64,000 bases of DNA, taken from assembly GCA_019186965.1 (NCBI GenBank), contig JABARV010000008.1:1-64000 (forward strand), given 5' to 3'. The notes below the pieces were generated by a model, which was not told the origin of the DNA, did not search any database, and saw nothing but the letters and a program-made list of their open reading frames with translations. Both the position numbers and the translations under genes were made by a program. This DNA is from Turneriella sp. (GTDB lineage Bacteria; Spirochaetota; Leptospiria; Turneriellales; Turneriellaceae). The stretch's first letter is position 1, and every line of letters begins with the position of its first letter. Positions 1-8,650 of this stretch are shown here, piece by piece.

Positions 1-71
1 GGAAATAAATCGGCAAAGTTAAGCGTTACCATTTGATATTGCTCTGTTACGGGTTCTTTATAGCGTGCCAT
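1..71 (-). CDS. Transposase, N-terminal fragment (partial)
   Basis: Minus-strand reading frame from an ATG at 69-71 running off the left edge of the window. The visible residues start MARYKEPVTEQYQMV, like the start of IS1182-type transposases. No catalytic DDE residues lie inside the window, so function cannot be judged. It lies just inside a terminal-repeat-like sequence at 111-126, as expected for the 5' end of an IS-borne gene. It could be another short-start DNA-binding protein. Confidence 0.4.
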   Translation of the reverse strand, partial: MARYKEPVTEQYQMVTLNFADLF

Positions 72-126
72 AATATTACCAATACATAGATTCAAAAAAA
101 AGTCAAGTCGGGTTTTTCAACAGGCT
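1..126 (-). mobile_element. End of an insertion sequence, cut by the window edge
   Basis: On the minus strand an ATG at 69-71 opens a frame to the window edge that begins MARYKEP and continues QYQMVTLNFADLF. This resembles the start of IS1182-like DDE transposases, which commonly begin MARYK followed by a short polar stretch. At 111-126 the sequence GGTTTTTCAACAGGCTC resembles, from general familiarity, the CTGTTGAAAAAC terminal inverted repeat of such elements, so the element probably ends near 126. Only about 23 codons of the transposase are visible. Family assignment is by resemblance only. Confidence 0.4.
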
Positions 127-128
127 CC

Positions 129-222
129 CCCCGTAGCCCCGGTCTTCAGCCCGGGGTTACGGGGCTGGTCGAGTGATTTGCCGGATGCCTCGATACGCTG
201 CGCTACTCGGCGACCGGCAAAT
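129..222. repeat. Two REP-like imperfect palindromes next to the IS end
   Basis: Two hairpin-forming sequences lie side by side. The first pairs 129-142 (CCCCGTAGCCCCGG) with 151-164 with one mismatch, around the loop TCTTCAGC. The second pairs 176-184 (ATTTGCCGG) with 214-222, enclosing a GC-rich section with ACGCTGCGCTACTCGG. They are much more GC-rich than the flanks and contain no plausible gene. They look like dispersed extragenic palindromes in the gap between an IS end and the lipoprotein gene. A role as terminator is less likely, since no T-run follows. Confidence 0.6.
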
Positions 223-245
223 TTTATCGAGACCTGCGGTGGGTA

Positions 246-300
246 GCGCCAACTCGTGCGGTGTTTATGAAAGAGCAATTTTTTTACAAATTTTTGTAGA
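246..300. repeat. Partial copy of the dispersed palindromic repeat family
   Basis: The stretch GCGCCAACTCG, then after a gap AGAGCAATTTTTTTACAAA, closely matches the left arm of the large palindrome at 27500-27711 (there 27508-27562). Only one arm is present here, so it cannot fold into the large cruciform. It sits just upstream of the DUF1554 lipoprotein gene. Confidence 0.55.
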
Positions 301-330
301 CAGATAGAGTGTGCCTGATGAAATTTGTTT

Positions 331-3066
331 ATGGGAAAAGCAGCAAGGTTAGGTATCCTTATAGCTTTTATAATAGCTTGCGATAGCAAACTCGTGAAGC
401 AAATACAAAACTTTCGTGCAAACCAAGCACCGCAAATAACGCAGTTCACGAGTAACTCCCCGGGTGGGGCAACGCTCCTCCCCAACCAGGTTTTCACAAT
501 CAACGTAAGCGCAAATGATCCTGAAAAGAAGCCCATTACTTATAAATATAGTTCGGATATTGGCCTTTTTTCAGGCCAAGTCGATAGCGGAAATAGCAGC
601 CAAGTGTCGTTTGTGCTCCCCAACAACCTTTTACCCGGCTTTGTCGCTAATGTGCAGGTAACTGTTGCCGACGAGAAAAAAGCCGCGACGACGCAAACCT
701 TGAATTTGGGCTCAGGCCAGTTGGGTCCGCAGGTTTCGCAGGTGGGCACAACGGTGAATAGTATCATGCCTTCGGATTCACTGGCGGTAACGTGGCAAAC
801 GCAAAGTAATGGCTATTACCAAATTGCCCTCATCGACGATCACACCGCAGCATGCCAACTCGATCAACTCGGTGCACTCTACATCTACAACGCCAATACC
901 CCTATTACAACGACCGTTTATGGTTCTTTGTCGGCAAACCCGCTTAAACTTTTTGCCGCAGACGGCAAAGACAAGCTTTGCATCATGGTGCGCGACGGAT
1001 TAAACCAAGTAGGCACATTGGAAATTGTGGTTACGGGCGACGCAACGCCGCCTGCGACCAGTGCAGACATCGCTGCCGGCTCTTACGCATCGGTGCAAAG
1101 CGTTACTCTCAGTTGCACAGACTCTGGCTCATCTTGTACCAAAATTGCGTACACAACCGACGGCTCGGATCCAACGTTCGACGCCAACAGTAATATCACG
1201 AACGGTATTGAGTATTCTGACAAATGGGATACTCCCGACACCGCTGTAACCGAGCTACGCTTTGCCGCAATTGACGAAGCTGGTAATGTTGAGTCGGTAA
1301 AATCGAATGTATATATCATCAACTTGGCAATTCCCTCAATTACCATCGTAACAAATACGCACGACGCCATCAGTACAGCGGGGTATGTATCGACGAGTAT
1401 AACGTGGAAAAGTAGTGAAAATTTAACTTCGTACCAAATACGTTCGGGTTCATGTTCGGTAGGCACAATTCACGATTCGGGAGGTGCTTTGTCTGCGAAT
1501 ACAAACCATGTAAGTACGATTAACGCTTCGGCGCTTTCTTCGGGCACTACCCAAATCTACATTTGTGGAACCAATGGATTGGGCACCGGTTACGCCACAA
1601 AAAGCATTATCCGCAACGATACCGTGCCAGCCATTACTTTCAATTCAAACTCCCGTGATTACTTGAGTACCAGCGGCTATACATATTCCAAACTCAATTG
1701 GCATTCCAATGTTGCAGGCTCGTATTCTGTGGTTAAAGGTGCAAACTGCTCTGGAACGCAGCTTTTGGGAACCTATACATCGGGAAGCGTTAGTGCATCA
1801 AGCCCACTCAACAGCGAAATTCATGCGACTGAAATTACTAATTTGGGAAGTATTACCGTGCGTGTTTGTTTTACGAGCGATGCAGGAGTCACCAACACAG
1901 CTTTAGGTAGCGCGTACGGAACGCCAATCCAACGCAACGATACGGTACCAATTGTCACTTTAACGTCAAACCAGTATAGCTATTTAAGCCAAAATGCGGG
2001 GGCTTATAACTCTTCGTTGTGGACTTGGAGTTCGAGTATGGCGGGCACTTACAAAGTTTACGTTTCTGGTGCCTGCGGTTCTGGTACACTTTCGAGTGGA
2101 ACAAACAACAGCGGCAGCGTTGCCGCTTCGACCAATGTGGGTTCGGCTATTTTGGCATCGGAACTTGCCTTGGGAACGAACACCGCACGTGTTTGCCTCA
2201 CAAGTTTTTTTGGGGTTATCGGCAACTTTACACAAAACTTTACGCTCGATAACACCAACCCCACTTTCGCAGGCGTGGCGAGCGCGGTTTCCAACAGTTC
2301 GTCGCAGATTACGCTGAGCTGGAGTGTGGCGAGCGAGGCGACGAGCAATCCCGTTACATACGAAATATGCCGTTCAACGACTGCAGGTGTCTGCAATACG
2401 ACATTTACGGTTCTTGCAAGTACGCCATCCTTAGGCTATAATAGTGCTGGATTAACCTCACGTACCGTTTACTATTACATTGTGCGTGCACGCGACGCCG
2501 CAGGAAACCGTACAACCACGACAGTCGAAAAATCTGCCCGTACATGGTGCCCCGCAAGCGGCGGATCGTCGTGCTATGTTTTTGTAACGAGTGCAACGGC
2601 CAATGGATTAAGCGGCGCTGCCGACTCAGATATCCTTTGTAACGTAGACAGTAATCGGCCTTTGATAACAGCCGTCTACAAAGCGGTAATCTACGATGGT
2701 GCAGTGCGCCGCGCTTGCACGACAGCAAATTGCTCCGGTGGCGCAGCAGAAAATATCAACTGGGCGTTTAGGCCATCGACACTTTACCAAATACTTGGAG
2801 GCGCCGATGTTTTTACAACAAACGCAGCGGGTATATTTGTTTATGGTACACAATCTAATGCGTTTAGTTCGGGAGCAAACTACTACGCCACCGGACTCGA
2901 TGCAGACTGGACAGGTGGTTTAAATTGTTCCCATTGGGCAACCTCTGCAAGTGGTAGTAAATACCGTACGGGTAACCCTAGTGCCACAAATAGTACCGCG
3001 ATTGCATGGGTAGGTGCTGAAGATCCTTGCTATGCAGCACGCCACCGCCTCTGCGCCGAACAGTGA
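331..3066 (+). CDS. Large surface lipoprotein with Ig-like repeats and C-terminal DUF1554 domain
   Basis: Predicted outer-surface lipoprotein of 911 residues. ATG at 331 is preferred over an in-frame TTG at 325 because it gives a compact signal peptide ending in the lipobox IIAC followed by DS. Order: N-terminal Ig-like section; a chitobiase C-terminal-like domain around residues 245-330 (YTTDGSDPTF motif); three tandem repeats of about 105-115 residues at roughly 335-660, each with conserved tryptophan and paired cysteines; a fibronectin-III-like section around 660-740; and a C-terminal domain of about 165 residues with WAF, YATG and HRLCAEQ features typical of DUF1554. DUF1554 is characteristic of Leptospirales secreted or surface proteins; its ligand is not known to me. 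The gene ends tail-to-tail with the next gene, 3 bp apart. Confidence 0.85.
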   Translation: MGKAARLGILIAFIIACDSKLVKQIQNFRANQAPQITQFTSNSPGGATLLPNQVFTINVSANDPEKKPITYKYSSDIGLFSGQVDSGNSSQVSFVLPNNLLPGFVANVQVTVADEKKAATTQTLNLGSGQLGPQVSQVGTTVNSIMPSDSLAVTWQTQSNGYYQIALIDDHTAACQLDQLGALYIYNANTPITTTVYGSLSANPLKLFAADGKDKLCIMVRDGLNQVGTLEIVVTGDATPPATSADIAAGSYASVQSVTLSCTDSGSSCTKIAYTTDGSDPTFDANSNITNGIEYSDKWDTPDTAVTELRFAAIDEAGNVESVKSNVYIINLAIPSITIVTNTHDAISTAGYVSTSITWKSSENLTSYQIRSGSCSVGTIHDSGGALSANTNHVSTINASALSSGTTQIYICGTNGLGTGYATKSIIRNDTVPAITFNSNSRDYLSTSGYTYSKLNWHSNVAGSYSVVKGANCSGTQLLGTYTSGSVSASSPLNSEIHATEITNLGSITVRVCFTSDAGVTNTALGSAYGTPIQRNDTVPIVTLTSNQYSYLSQNAGAYNSSLWTWSSSMAGTYKVYVSGACGSGTLSSGTNNSGSVAASTNVGSAILASELALGTNTARVCLTSFFGVIGNFTQNFTLDNTNPTFAGVASAVSNSSSQITLSWSVASEATSNPVTYEICRSTTAGVCNTTFTVLASTPSLGYNSAGLTSRTVYYYIVRARDAAGNRTTTTVEKSARTWCPASGGSSCYVFVTSATANGLSGAADSDILCNVDSNRPLITAVYKAVIYDGAVRRACTTANCSGGAAENINWAFRPSTLYQILGGADVFTTNAAGIFVYGTQSNAFSSGANYYATGLDADWTGGLNCSHWATSASGSKYRTGNPSATNSTAIAWVGAEDPCYAARHRLCAEQ

Positions 3067-3069
3067 CTA

Positions 3070-3966
3070 TTAAAATCGATACCGAAGGCCAAAGATGGGC
3101 GTAATACTGTGCATTAACGCCGCCGAGTCAAAAAGTCCTTCGTAGCGTGCCTCGAGTGAAAGCGTAATCCATGGCGTAAGCGCAAATTCTTCAACAAGAC
3201 CCAACGTAAAAAAGAAGACGGCTTGGCTTGGCGCCTCGCCTTCGCCGGTCGTAAAGCGCAAGAGAGCCGTTCCCACCCCCACGCGCAGCGCTGTCTTTAG
3301 GCGCTTTGTCCATTTTACGTTGCCATCGGTAACGCGTGACCACGGTGCTGCAAAAATGAGCGCGTTTATGGAGAGGGGTATCACTTGTAAACTTTGCCCC
3401 GCGTTTACTGATTTGTGTTCGGCAAAACCCACTTCACCTAAGACAATCACATTTGTAAACCACGGCGGGTGGGCTGCGTAAAAAAGCGACGGGGCAAATG
3501 CCGGCTTAAGCTTAGAGCCCCCCGAATTTAAAAAAGCACGGTAACCGAAAGAAGCTCCCACTTCAGAATAGTAAGAAACAATTTTTTTATTGCTCATTTT
3601 GCTAATGGCAGATTTGGGGATTTTTTCCTCTGCAAGCAGCGCTTTTTTACGGCGGATGAGGACGTAATCCGATTCTTGATCGACTAAATAGCCTTCGATG
3701 ATTTCATCGCTTTCGGTTTGGATGTAGAGTTTTTCCATCATATCTTGGCCATAGCGGACGCGCAAAACATCTTTATTGGGAATGTGCCGTGGTTTACCTT
3801 TTTCTAAAATCACGGTTGCGTTGGCATTGGTTTCGGTAATTTTTACCGCCTCTAAAACTTCTCCTGTTTTTAAATAGAGTATATCGGCAAAGAGAGAAGT
3901 GGGATATATTACAAAAAAAATGATAAAAAAAGCCAAACAGATAATCCGCGTACTATTTTTTTTCAC
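3070..3966 (-). CDS. Outer-membrane beta-barrel protein with N-terminal periplasmic domain
   Basis: 298 residues starting at a GTG codon. Residues 1-27 form a signal peptide ending near LFA|DILYL. A domain of about 115 residues follows in short beta-strand pieces (DILYLKTGEVLEAVKI, then IPNKDVLRVRYG), a pattern I associate with leptospiral envelope proteins. From about residue 130 the sequence alternates hydrophobic and polar residues like a small beta barrel and ends ITPIFGLRYRF, with the terminal Phe typical of BamA-inserted outer-membrane proteins. The decayed gene at 11897-12735 has the same two-part plan. No enzymatic motif is visible; specific function unknown. Confidence 0.7.
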   Translation of the reverse strand: MKKNSTRIICLAFFIIFFVIYPTSLFADILYLKTGEVLEAVKITETNANATVILEKGKPRHIPNKDVLRVRYGQDMMEKLYIQTESDEIIEGYLVDQESDYVLIRRKKALLAEEKIPKSAISKMSNKKIVSYYSEVGASFGYRAFLNSGGSKLKPAFAPSLFYAAHPPWFTNVIVLGEVGFAEHKSVNAGQSLQVIPLSINALIFAAPWSRVTDGNVKWTKRLKTALRVGVGTALLRFTTGEGEAPSQAVFFFTLGLVEEFALTPWITLSLEARYEGLFDSAALMHSITPIFGLRYRF

Positions 3967-4035
3967 TGCTTCGTATCCTTAGAAAAGAAGTTGGTGCGTA
4001 TACGGGTACTACCGTGTAAACATTTAAAAGTACTG

Positions 4036-4773
4036 TTACACCAAAAGTGCACCTGCGGAAAGGATAAGCAAAAGTTGCAAGGTGATACGAAACCACCTTT
4101 CGGAGACGCGTTCGTGTAGCCATGCACCGGCTTTTAAAGCCAAAGGGATTGTCGGTAATAGGTATAAAAACACCCAAGTTTCTTTTGCTCCAAAGCTGCC
4201 GTTTATCATATAGACGGCAAGAAGCGCTCCATTCAAAACGAACCACACCATTGTAAGCGTTGCGCGGAATACCGCACGGTCAAGTGCAGAGCGGCTAAGC
4301 GCGTACACCAAAGGCGGCCCTCCCGAAGCGTAAATTCCATGGATGAGCCCTGCGATAAAAATCCAAAATGCGCTGATGAATTTATGCATGGGTTTTGTGG
4401 CTGTATTTTTTTGGAAAATTAACGCCGCAAGTTCCCGTAAAGAAAACGCCGCGATAATTATTCCAAAGAGCCGGCGCAAAAGGGGACCCTCGAATACGTC
4501 GAAAAGGAGAACTCCGAAGACAACCCCAAGCCCCATAAGCGGTAAAATACGCTTCCATAAAAGGTTGTTGTCGATGGATTTAAAATCGCGGTAGAGCATC
4601 CACGCGCAAAGCGGCATGTTGAGTGCAACCAACACGGGGAGTATTACGCGCATTTCAAAAAAAAGAGACCCCAGTGTGAGCGCAACGACAATGCTCCCAA
4701 ACCCCGTCATGGCCTGTGCGGTGTACGAAGCAAAAACTAAAACAGCAAGAAGGAGTATTTGTGTGGTATCCAT
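4036..4773 (-). CDS. TauE/SafE (TSUP) family membrane permease
   Basis: 245-residue integral membrane protein with about eight hydrophobic segments in two similar halves. The first half begins with AMTGFGSIVVALTLG and the second carries GIYASGGPPLVYALSR; both are hallmark positions of the TSUP family, which exports or imports small sulfur-containing or organic anions such as sulfite, sulfoacetate or taurine breakdown products. The substrate cannot be read from sequence. It is divergent from the ABC transporter at 4855, sharing an 81-bp intergenic space, so the two could be co-regulated, though this is inference. Confidence 0.8.
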   Translation of the reverse strand: MDTTQILLLAVLVFASYTAQAMTGFGSIVVALTLGSLFFEMRVILPVLVALNMPLCAWMLYRDFKSIDNNLLWKRILPLMGLGVVFGVLLFDVFEGPLLRRLFGIIIAAFSLRELAALIFQKNTATKPMHKFISAFWIFIAGLIHGIYASGGPPLVYALSRSALDRAVFRATLTMVWFVLNGALLAVYMINGSFGAKETWVFLYLLPTIPLALKAGAWLHERVSERWFRITLQLLLILSAGALLV

Positions 4774-4854
4774 ATATTGTTTGATTTCTGTAAACTCTTC
4801 GACGCGTAACGCCTAAAAGCTTGACGATACAAAGTCGCCTCCAAAGCGTCAATT

Positions 4855-5883
4855 ATGAAAGCGATTCTCAATTTCAAAAAAGGTGTATGGCAAAAGCCTC
4901 ATAGGGTTATTTTAGCAGCCAGCGTCCTCTTTTTTATTTTTACAGTGCGTTTGGGTGGCCAAACTACTAAGGTAGAAACCCTTGTGCTTTCAGGGCCGCC
5001 TGCATCGGTGTCGTTCCCTTTGGCGTACGCTGTTGCATCGGGCGCTCTTAAAAATGTAGCAGAGCACGTCGAGTTTAAGCTGTGGATGACCCCCGACCAA
5101 TTGCGTTCGCTGGCACTCGATAAAAAAACAGCGATTATGGCAATGCCGTCGAACGTCGCGGCTAATTTGTACAACAAAAATATTGCGGTAAAGCCGCTCA
5201 ATATTTCCACGTGGGGAATCCTCTACATGCTTTCCCGCGATAAAAATCGCACACGCCTCGCAGATTTCAGAGGCGAAGAAATAGTTATCCCCTTTCGGGG
5301 AGATATGCCCGACATCGTTTTTCAAATCCTTGCAAAAAAACAGGGGCTTAATATACAAAAAGATTTCAAAATACGTTACGTAACAACTCCACTTGACGCG
5401 ATGCAGTTGCTCCTTACGCGGCGTGTTCGGCATGTCATTTTACCCGAACCTGCAGTGTCGATGGCGTTGCGTAAAAGTGGTGCGTATCCCATAAAACTTA
5501 TCGCTCCAGATCTATTCCGTAGCATGTCTTTCCAAGAAGAATGGGCGCGTGTCTTTAAACGTAAGGACATTATGCCACAAGCGGGTATTGTTGCGGTAGG
5601 CGATTGGGCAAACAACAAAGCGCTCAGCAAACGCGTAACAGATGCGTATTCACAAGCGCTAAAAAAATGTATGGAGAATATTGCCGTATGTAGTTATGCC
5701 ATCGCGCCTTATTTTGGGTATTTAACACCCGAAGCAATTTACGATGCGCTCAAAACTTCTAAACTGGACGCAGTAGATATACGCGCATCAGAAGCGGAAC
5801 TAAAATATTTTTTCCAAAAGCTATACGAAGAAAATCCGGCACTTTTGGGAGGTAAAATGCCTGCTGAAGATTTTTATAGATAA
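4855..5883 (+). CDS. NitT/TauT-type ABC transporter substrate-binding protein
   Basis: 342 residues with an N-terminal hydrophobic segment (about residues 17-36, VILAASVLFFIFTV) acting as signal peptide or anchor. The mature part has the two-lobe periplasmic-binding pattern of the SsuA/ThiY/NrtA group: a first lobe with SFPLAYAVASGAL, a hinge segment MAMPSNVAANLY, then RGEEIVIPFRGDMPD and ILPEPAVSMAL. Role: captures a small solute for the permease and ATPase encoded immediately downstream. Classical members bind nitrate, sulfonates or thiamine precursors; no residue here decides between them. Linkage to nnrS three genes downstream suggests a nitrogen-oxide or metal connection (inference). Confidence 0.8.
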   Translation: MKAILNFKKGVWQKPHRVILAASVLFFIFTVRLGGQTTKVETLVLSGPPASVSFPLAYAVASGALKNVAEHVEFKLWMTPDQLRSLALDKKTAIMAMPSNVAANLYNKNIAVKPLNISTWGILYMLSRDKNRTRLADFRGEEIVIPFRGDMPDIVFQILAKKQGLNIQKDFKIRYVTTPLDAMQLLLTRRVRHVILPEPAVSMALRKSGAYPIKLIAPDLFRSMSFQEEWARVFKRKDIMPQAGIVAVGDWANNKALSKRVTDAYSQALKKCMENIAVCSYAIAPYFGYLTPEAIYDALKTSKLDAVDIRASEAELKYFFQKLYEENPALLGGKMPAEDFYR

Positions 5884-5886
5884 ACA

Positions 5887-6681
5887 GTGGCACGCTATTT
5901 CACGCAAAGCCTCAATTACCTTTGGAGCGGTTGGGGTTCTATAGCATCGGTATTTCTTTTTATTGCAATTTGGGAATTTACCGCGCAGAGTTACTCCGAA
6001 CTTATCCTACCTTCCCCCGTTAAAGTATTTGGCCAGCTTGCAGCAATGCTCCAAGATACACAAGTTTTGCATACGCTTGCAATAACGCTACGCCGTGCAA
6101 TGTTGGGTTTTGTTATTGCGTTTGTTTTTGGTGTTTTGGGAGGCCTTGCCGCAGGAGCGACTGCAGTGGGCGCCCTTTTTTCGCGCCCATGGATGAGCAT
6201 CCTCATTGGAACTCCACCTGTTGCGTGGCTCATTTTAGCGCTCCTTTGGTTTGGTACGGGGGATGGCACTCCCGTACTTACCGTTGCGCTTGCATGTTTG
6301 CCTGTTGTTTTTTTGCAGTCGATGCAAGGCGCGCGCACTTTAAACGGCGAACTTTCTGAAATGGCGCTGGCGTTTCGCCTCCCGTGGTATGTCCGCTGGA
6401 GGTCGGTTTATTTTCCGCACATTCTTTCGTATGTTCTACCTGCGGCAATTACCGCGCTGGGCATTGCGTGGAAAGTTGTCGTGATGGCAGAACTTCTTGC
6501 GACGTCGGATGGAGTGGGCGCGTCGCTTTCTGTTGCGCGTAGCCTTTTAGATACCCCCTCGGCGATGGCGTGGATAACTGCCACTGTGGGCTTATTGCTT
6601 GCCGTCGAGTATTTAGTCCTCGAACCGATTAAGCGGCACACCGAAAGGTGGCGCGAAGCAAACCAGCAAAAAATATTTTAA
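5887..6681 (+). CDS. NitT/TauT-type ABC transporter permease
   Basis: 264 residues from a GTG start 4 bp after the binding-protein stop. About six transmembrane segments are visible. The cytoplasmic coupling loop typical of BPD_transp_1 permeases is seen as EMALAFRLPWYVRWRSVYFP followed by an ITALGIAWKVVVMAE helix, the pattern of SsuC/TauC/NrtB permeases. It forms the channel (as a homodimer in this family) for the substrate delivered by the upstream protein. The tight gene spacing indicates one transcript with the ATPase gene. Confidence 0.88.
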   Translation: MARYFTQSLNYLWSGWGSIASVFLFIAIWEFTAQSYSELILPSPVKVFGQLAAMLQDTQVLHTLAITLRRAMLGFVIAFVFGVLGGLAAGATAVGALFSRPWMSILIGTPPVAWLILALLWFGTGDGTPVLTVALACLPVVFLQSMQGARTLNGELSEMALAFRLPWYVRWRSVYFPHILSYVLPAAITALGIAWKVVVMAELLATSDGVGASLSVARSLLDTPSAMAWITATVGLLLAVEYLVLEPIKRHTERWREANQQKIF

Positions 6682-6687
6682 AAGTCC

Positions 6688-7437
6688 ATGGAGCCAAAAC
6701 ACAAACTTGTAGTCAACGGTGTATCGCAGCGTTTTGGCCGGCAAGAAATTTTAGAGGATATCAGTTTTACTTTAGAAACGGGAAAATCTGTCGTGCTTTT
6801 GGGACCTTCGGGTTCGGGTAAAACGACGCTTTTTAGGATATGCGCGAATCTTCTGGAAGCCGAAAAAGGCAAAGTCGAAAGGTATTATAAAAATTTAGGA
6901 TATATGTTCCAAACCCCGCGCCTGCTCCCTTGGGAAACAGCGTACGCAAATTTACGCATTGTGCTTAAATCGCGTGGGATTTCGTCCAAAGAAAGCCGCG
7001 ACAAAATTATTGCGATGGGTAAATCGTTAGGATTAACAGAAGACGATTTAGAAAAATATCCGTACCAACTTTCGGGTGGAATGCAAAGCCGCGTTGCAAT
7101 GGGCCGTGCGCTCATCATTGAACCAGATGTTCTTTTTTTGGACGAACCTTTTACAGGGCTTGACATTGGGCTTAAAAGAGAACTTATGCAGGCGCTAAAA
7201 AATGAACTCAAAAAAAAGACTTCGATATTTATGATTACGCACGAACTTTCTGACGCAGTTGAACTTGCAGACCAAATTATCCTCTTAGGCAAAAAACCAG
7301 GAAGAATTTTAGAAAAAATTAATATCCCCCTTGCAGTAGAAAAAAGGACACCATTAGATATTAACGAACACCTACAAACGCTCGTGGTAAATCCTAAAAT
7401 TAGTGAGGCTTTTGAATTACGGAGAGGCTTTCTATAG
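6688..7437 (+). CDS. NitT/TauT-type ABC transporter ATP-binding protein
   Basis: 249-residue cytoplasmic ATPase with every hallmark motif in order: Walker A GPSGSGKTT (about residue 38), Q-loop YMFQTPRLLPW, ABC signature LSGGMQSRVAMGRAL, Walker B DVLFLDEPF and switch histidine in MITHEL. The LLPW after the Q-loop is common in SsuB/TauB-type ATPases. It powers the permease at 5887. The C-terminal 40 residues are a short extension. Its stop at 7437 is one base before the nnrS start, so nnrS is almost certainly on the same transcript. Confidence 0.92.
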   Translation: MEPKHKLVVNGVSQRFGRQEILEDISFTLETGKSVVLLGPSGSGKTTLFRICANLLEAEKGKVERYYKNLGYMFQTPRLLPWETAYANLRIVLKSRGISSKESRDKIIAMGKSLGLTEDDLEKYPYQLSGGMQSRVAMGRALIIEPDVLFLDEPFTGLDIGLKRELMQALKNELKKKTSIFMITHELSDAVELADQIILLGKKPGRILEKINIPLAVEKRTPLDINEHLQTLVVNPKISEAFELRRGFL

Positions 7438-7438
7438 C

Positions 7439-8650
7439 ATGTTAAAAAAAATTTTGCGTATTTTCAATTTTGACCATCCTTTATGGATGGGAGCATTCCG
7501 TCCGCTTTTTTTCCTAAGCGCGTTGTTTGGTATCGCTGTAGTTCTTCTTTGGCCATTCCTCTATTTTAAAGGGTGGTATGTTTCTGGGCAAGTACACTCG
7601 ACGGGTATTGTCCAGGCGCATGGCTACCAAATGCTTGTAGGATTTATTCTTGCTGCGCTTGCAGGTTTTCTTCTTACTGCAATTGCTGAATTTACGAATA
7701 CGGCATTTTTGTCGAAAAAAAATGCCCTTTATCTTATTTGTGCATGGCTTTTGGGAAGGTTTGCATTTTTTGTTCCTGGCTTTGCGGGGGCAATTTTTGT
7801 CGCGCTTACCGATGTATTCATATTATTTCTTCTTTTGGGATTTGTCGTACGCCGGCTTAATTGGCATTACTGGAAAAAGCACTACGATTTCGTGTTTGGC
7901 TTGGCGTTCCTTTTAGTTGGGGTTATAGGCTACCATGCAACGCACCTTAAAAATAATCCCTCTGTACATTGGTTACGTGTAGTCTCTGGAGCATGGGTTG
8001 TTTTAGTGATAACCGCAATGAGCCGTATTTCGATGCGTATGGTCAACGAAGCTTTAGAAAAAGATAATTCGGATAAAAAATACCTCGCACGGCCACCGCG
8101 AAAGCATTTAGCAATGCTGTGCGTTGCTATTTTTACTGTAGCCGAATTTCGGCAAGACTCTCCTGCGGTTTTAGGGTGGCTTGCCCTTGCAAGTTCTGCG
8201 GCGGTGTTAAACCTCCTCAACGATTGGCACATCGAAAGGGTTATCTTCCGGCGGTGGGTGCTCCCTTTGTATGTTGTTTATTTGTGTATGGCTTTGGGGT
8301 ATGCCCTTTTGGGCCTTGGCCACCTATTGGGGTGGTCTTTGGGAATTGAAAGCGCGGCACGGCATTTTCTTTTTATTGGTGCTATGGGAGTCTCTGTTTT
8401 TATGGTCTTTAATATTGCGGGCCGCACACATAGCGGGCATAGCCTCGATACGCGCGCATGGGTGCCAATTGGCGTTCAGCTCCTTCTCGGCGCAGTAATT
8501 TTTCGTTTTCTTTACGGTTATTTTGCAGCGCCTGTATATTTTTGGCTATCTGCCTTGCTTTGGGTTGTAGCGTTTTCGTTGAGTGTTTACTACATGGCAC
8601 CCATTTTCTTTGCGCCCCGCCCCGACGGACTTAAAGATGCAAGCGGTTAG
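7439..8650 (+). CDS. nnrS: NnrS family integral membrane protein
   Basis: 403 residues from the ATG at 7439, directly after the ATPase stop; upstream in-frame codons exist but overlap the ATPase gene. About twelve transmembrane helices are predicted by eye. Features agreeing with NnrS include an N-terminal HPLWMGAFRPLFFLSALFG, the HAHGYQ-like segment VQAHGYQMLVGF, and GRTHSGHSL in the late part. NnrS is a haem- and copper-containing membrane protein that protects against nitrosative stress and is usually controlled by nitric-oxide-responsive regulators. Being the fourth gene of an ABC transporter operon suggests the transported solute belongs to the same process; which solute is not known. 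Overlaps the convergent glycerophosphodiesterase gene by 20 bp. Confidence 0.8.
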   Translation: MLKKILRIFNFDHPLWMGAFRPLFFLSALFGIAVVLLWPFLYFKGWYVSGQVHSTGIVQAHGYQMLVGFILAALAGFLLTAIAEFTNTAFLSKKNALYLICAWLLGRFAFFVPGFAGAIFVALTDVFILFLLLGFVVRRLNWHYWKKHYDFVFGLAFLLVGVIGYHATHLKNNPSVHWLRVVSGAWVVLVITAMSRISMRMVNEALEKDNSDKKYLARPPRKHLAMLCVAIFTVAEFRQDSPAVLGWLALASSAAVLNLLNDWHIERVIFRRWVLPLYVVYLCMALGYALLGLGHLLGWSLGIESAARHFLFIGAMGVSVFMVFNIAGRTHSGHSLDTRAWVPIGVQLLLGAVIFRFLYGYFAAPVYFWLSALLWVVAFSLSVYYMAPIFFAPRPDGLKDASG

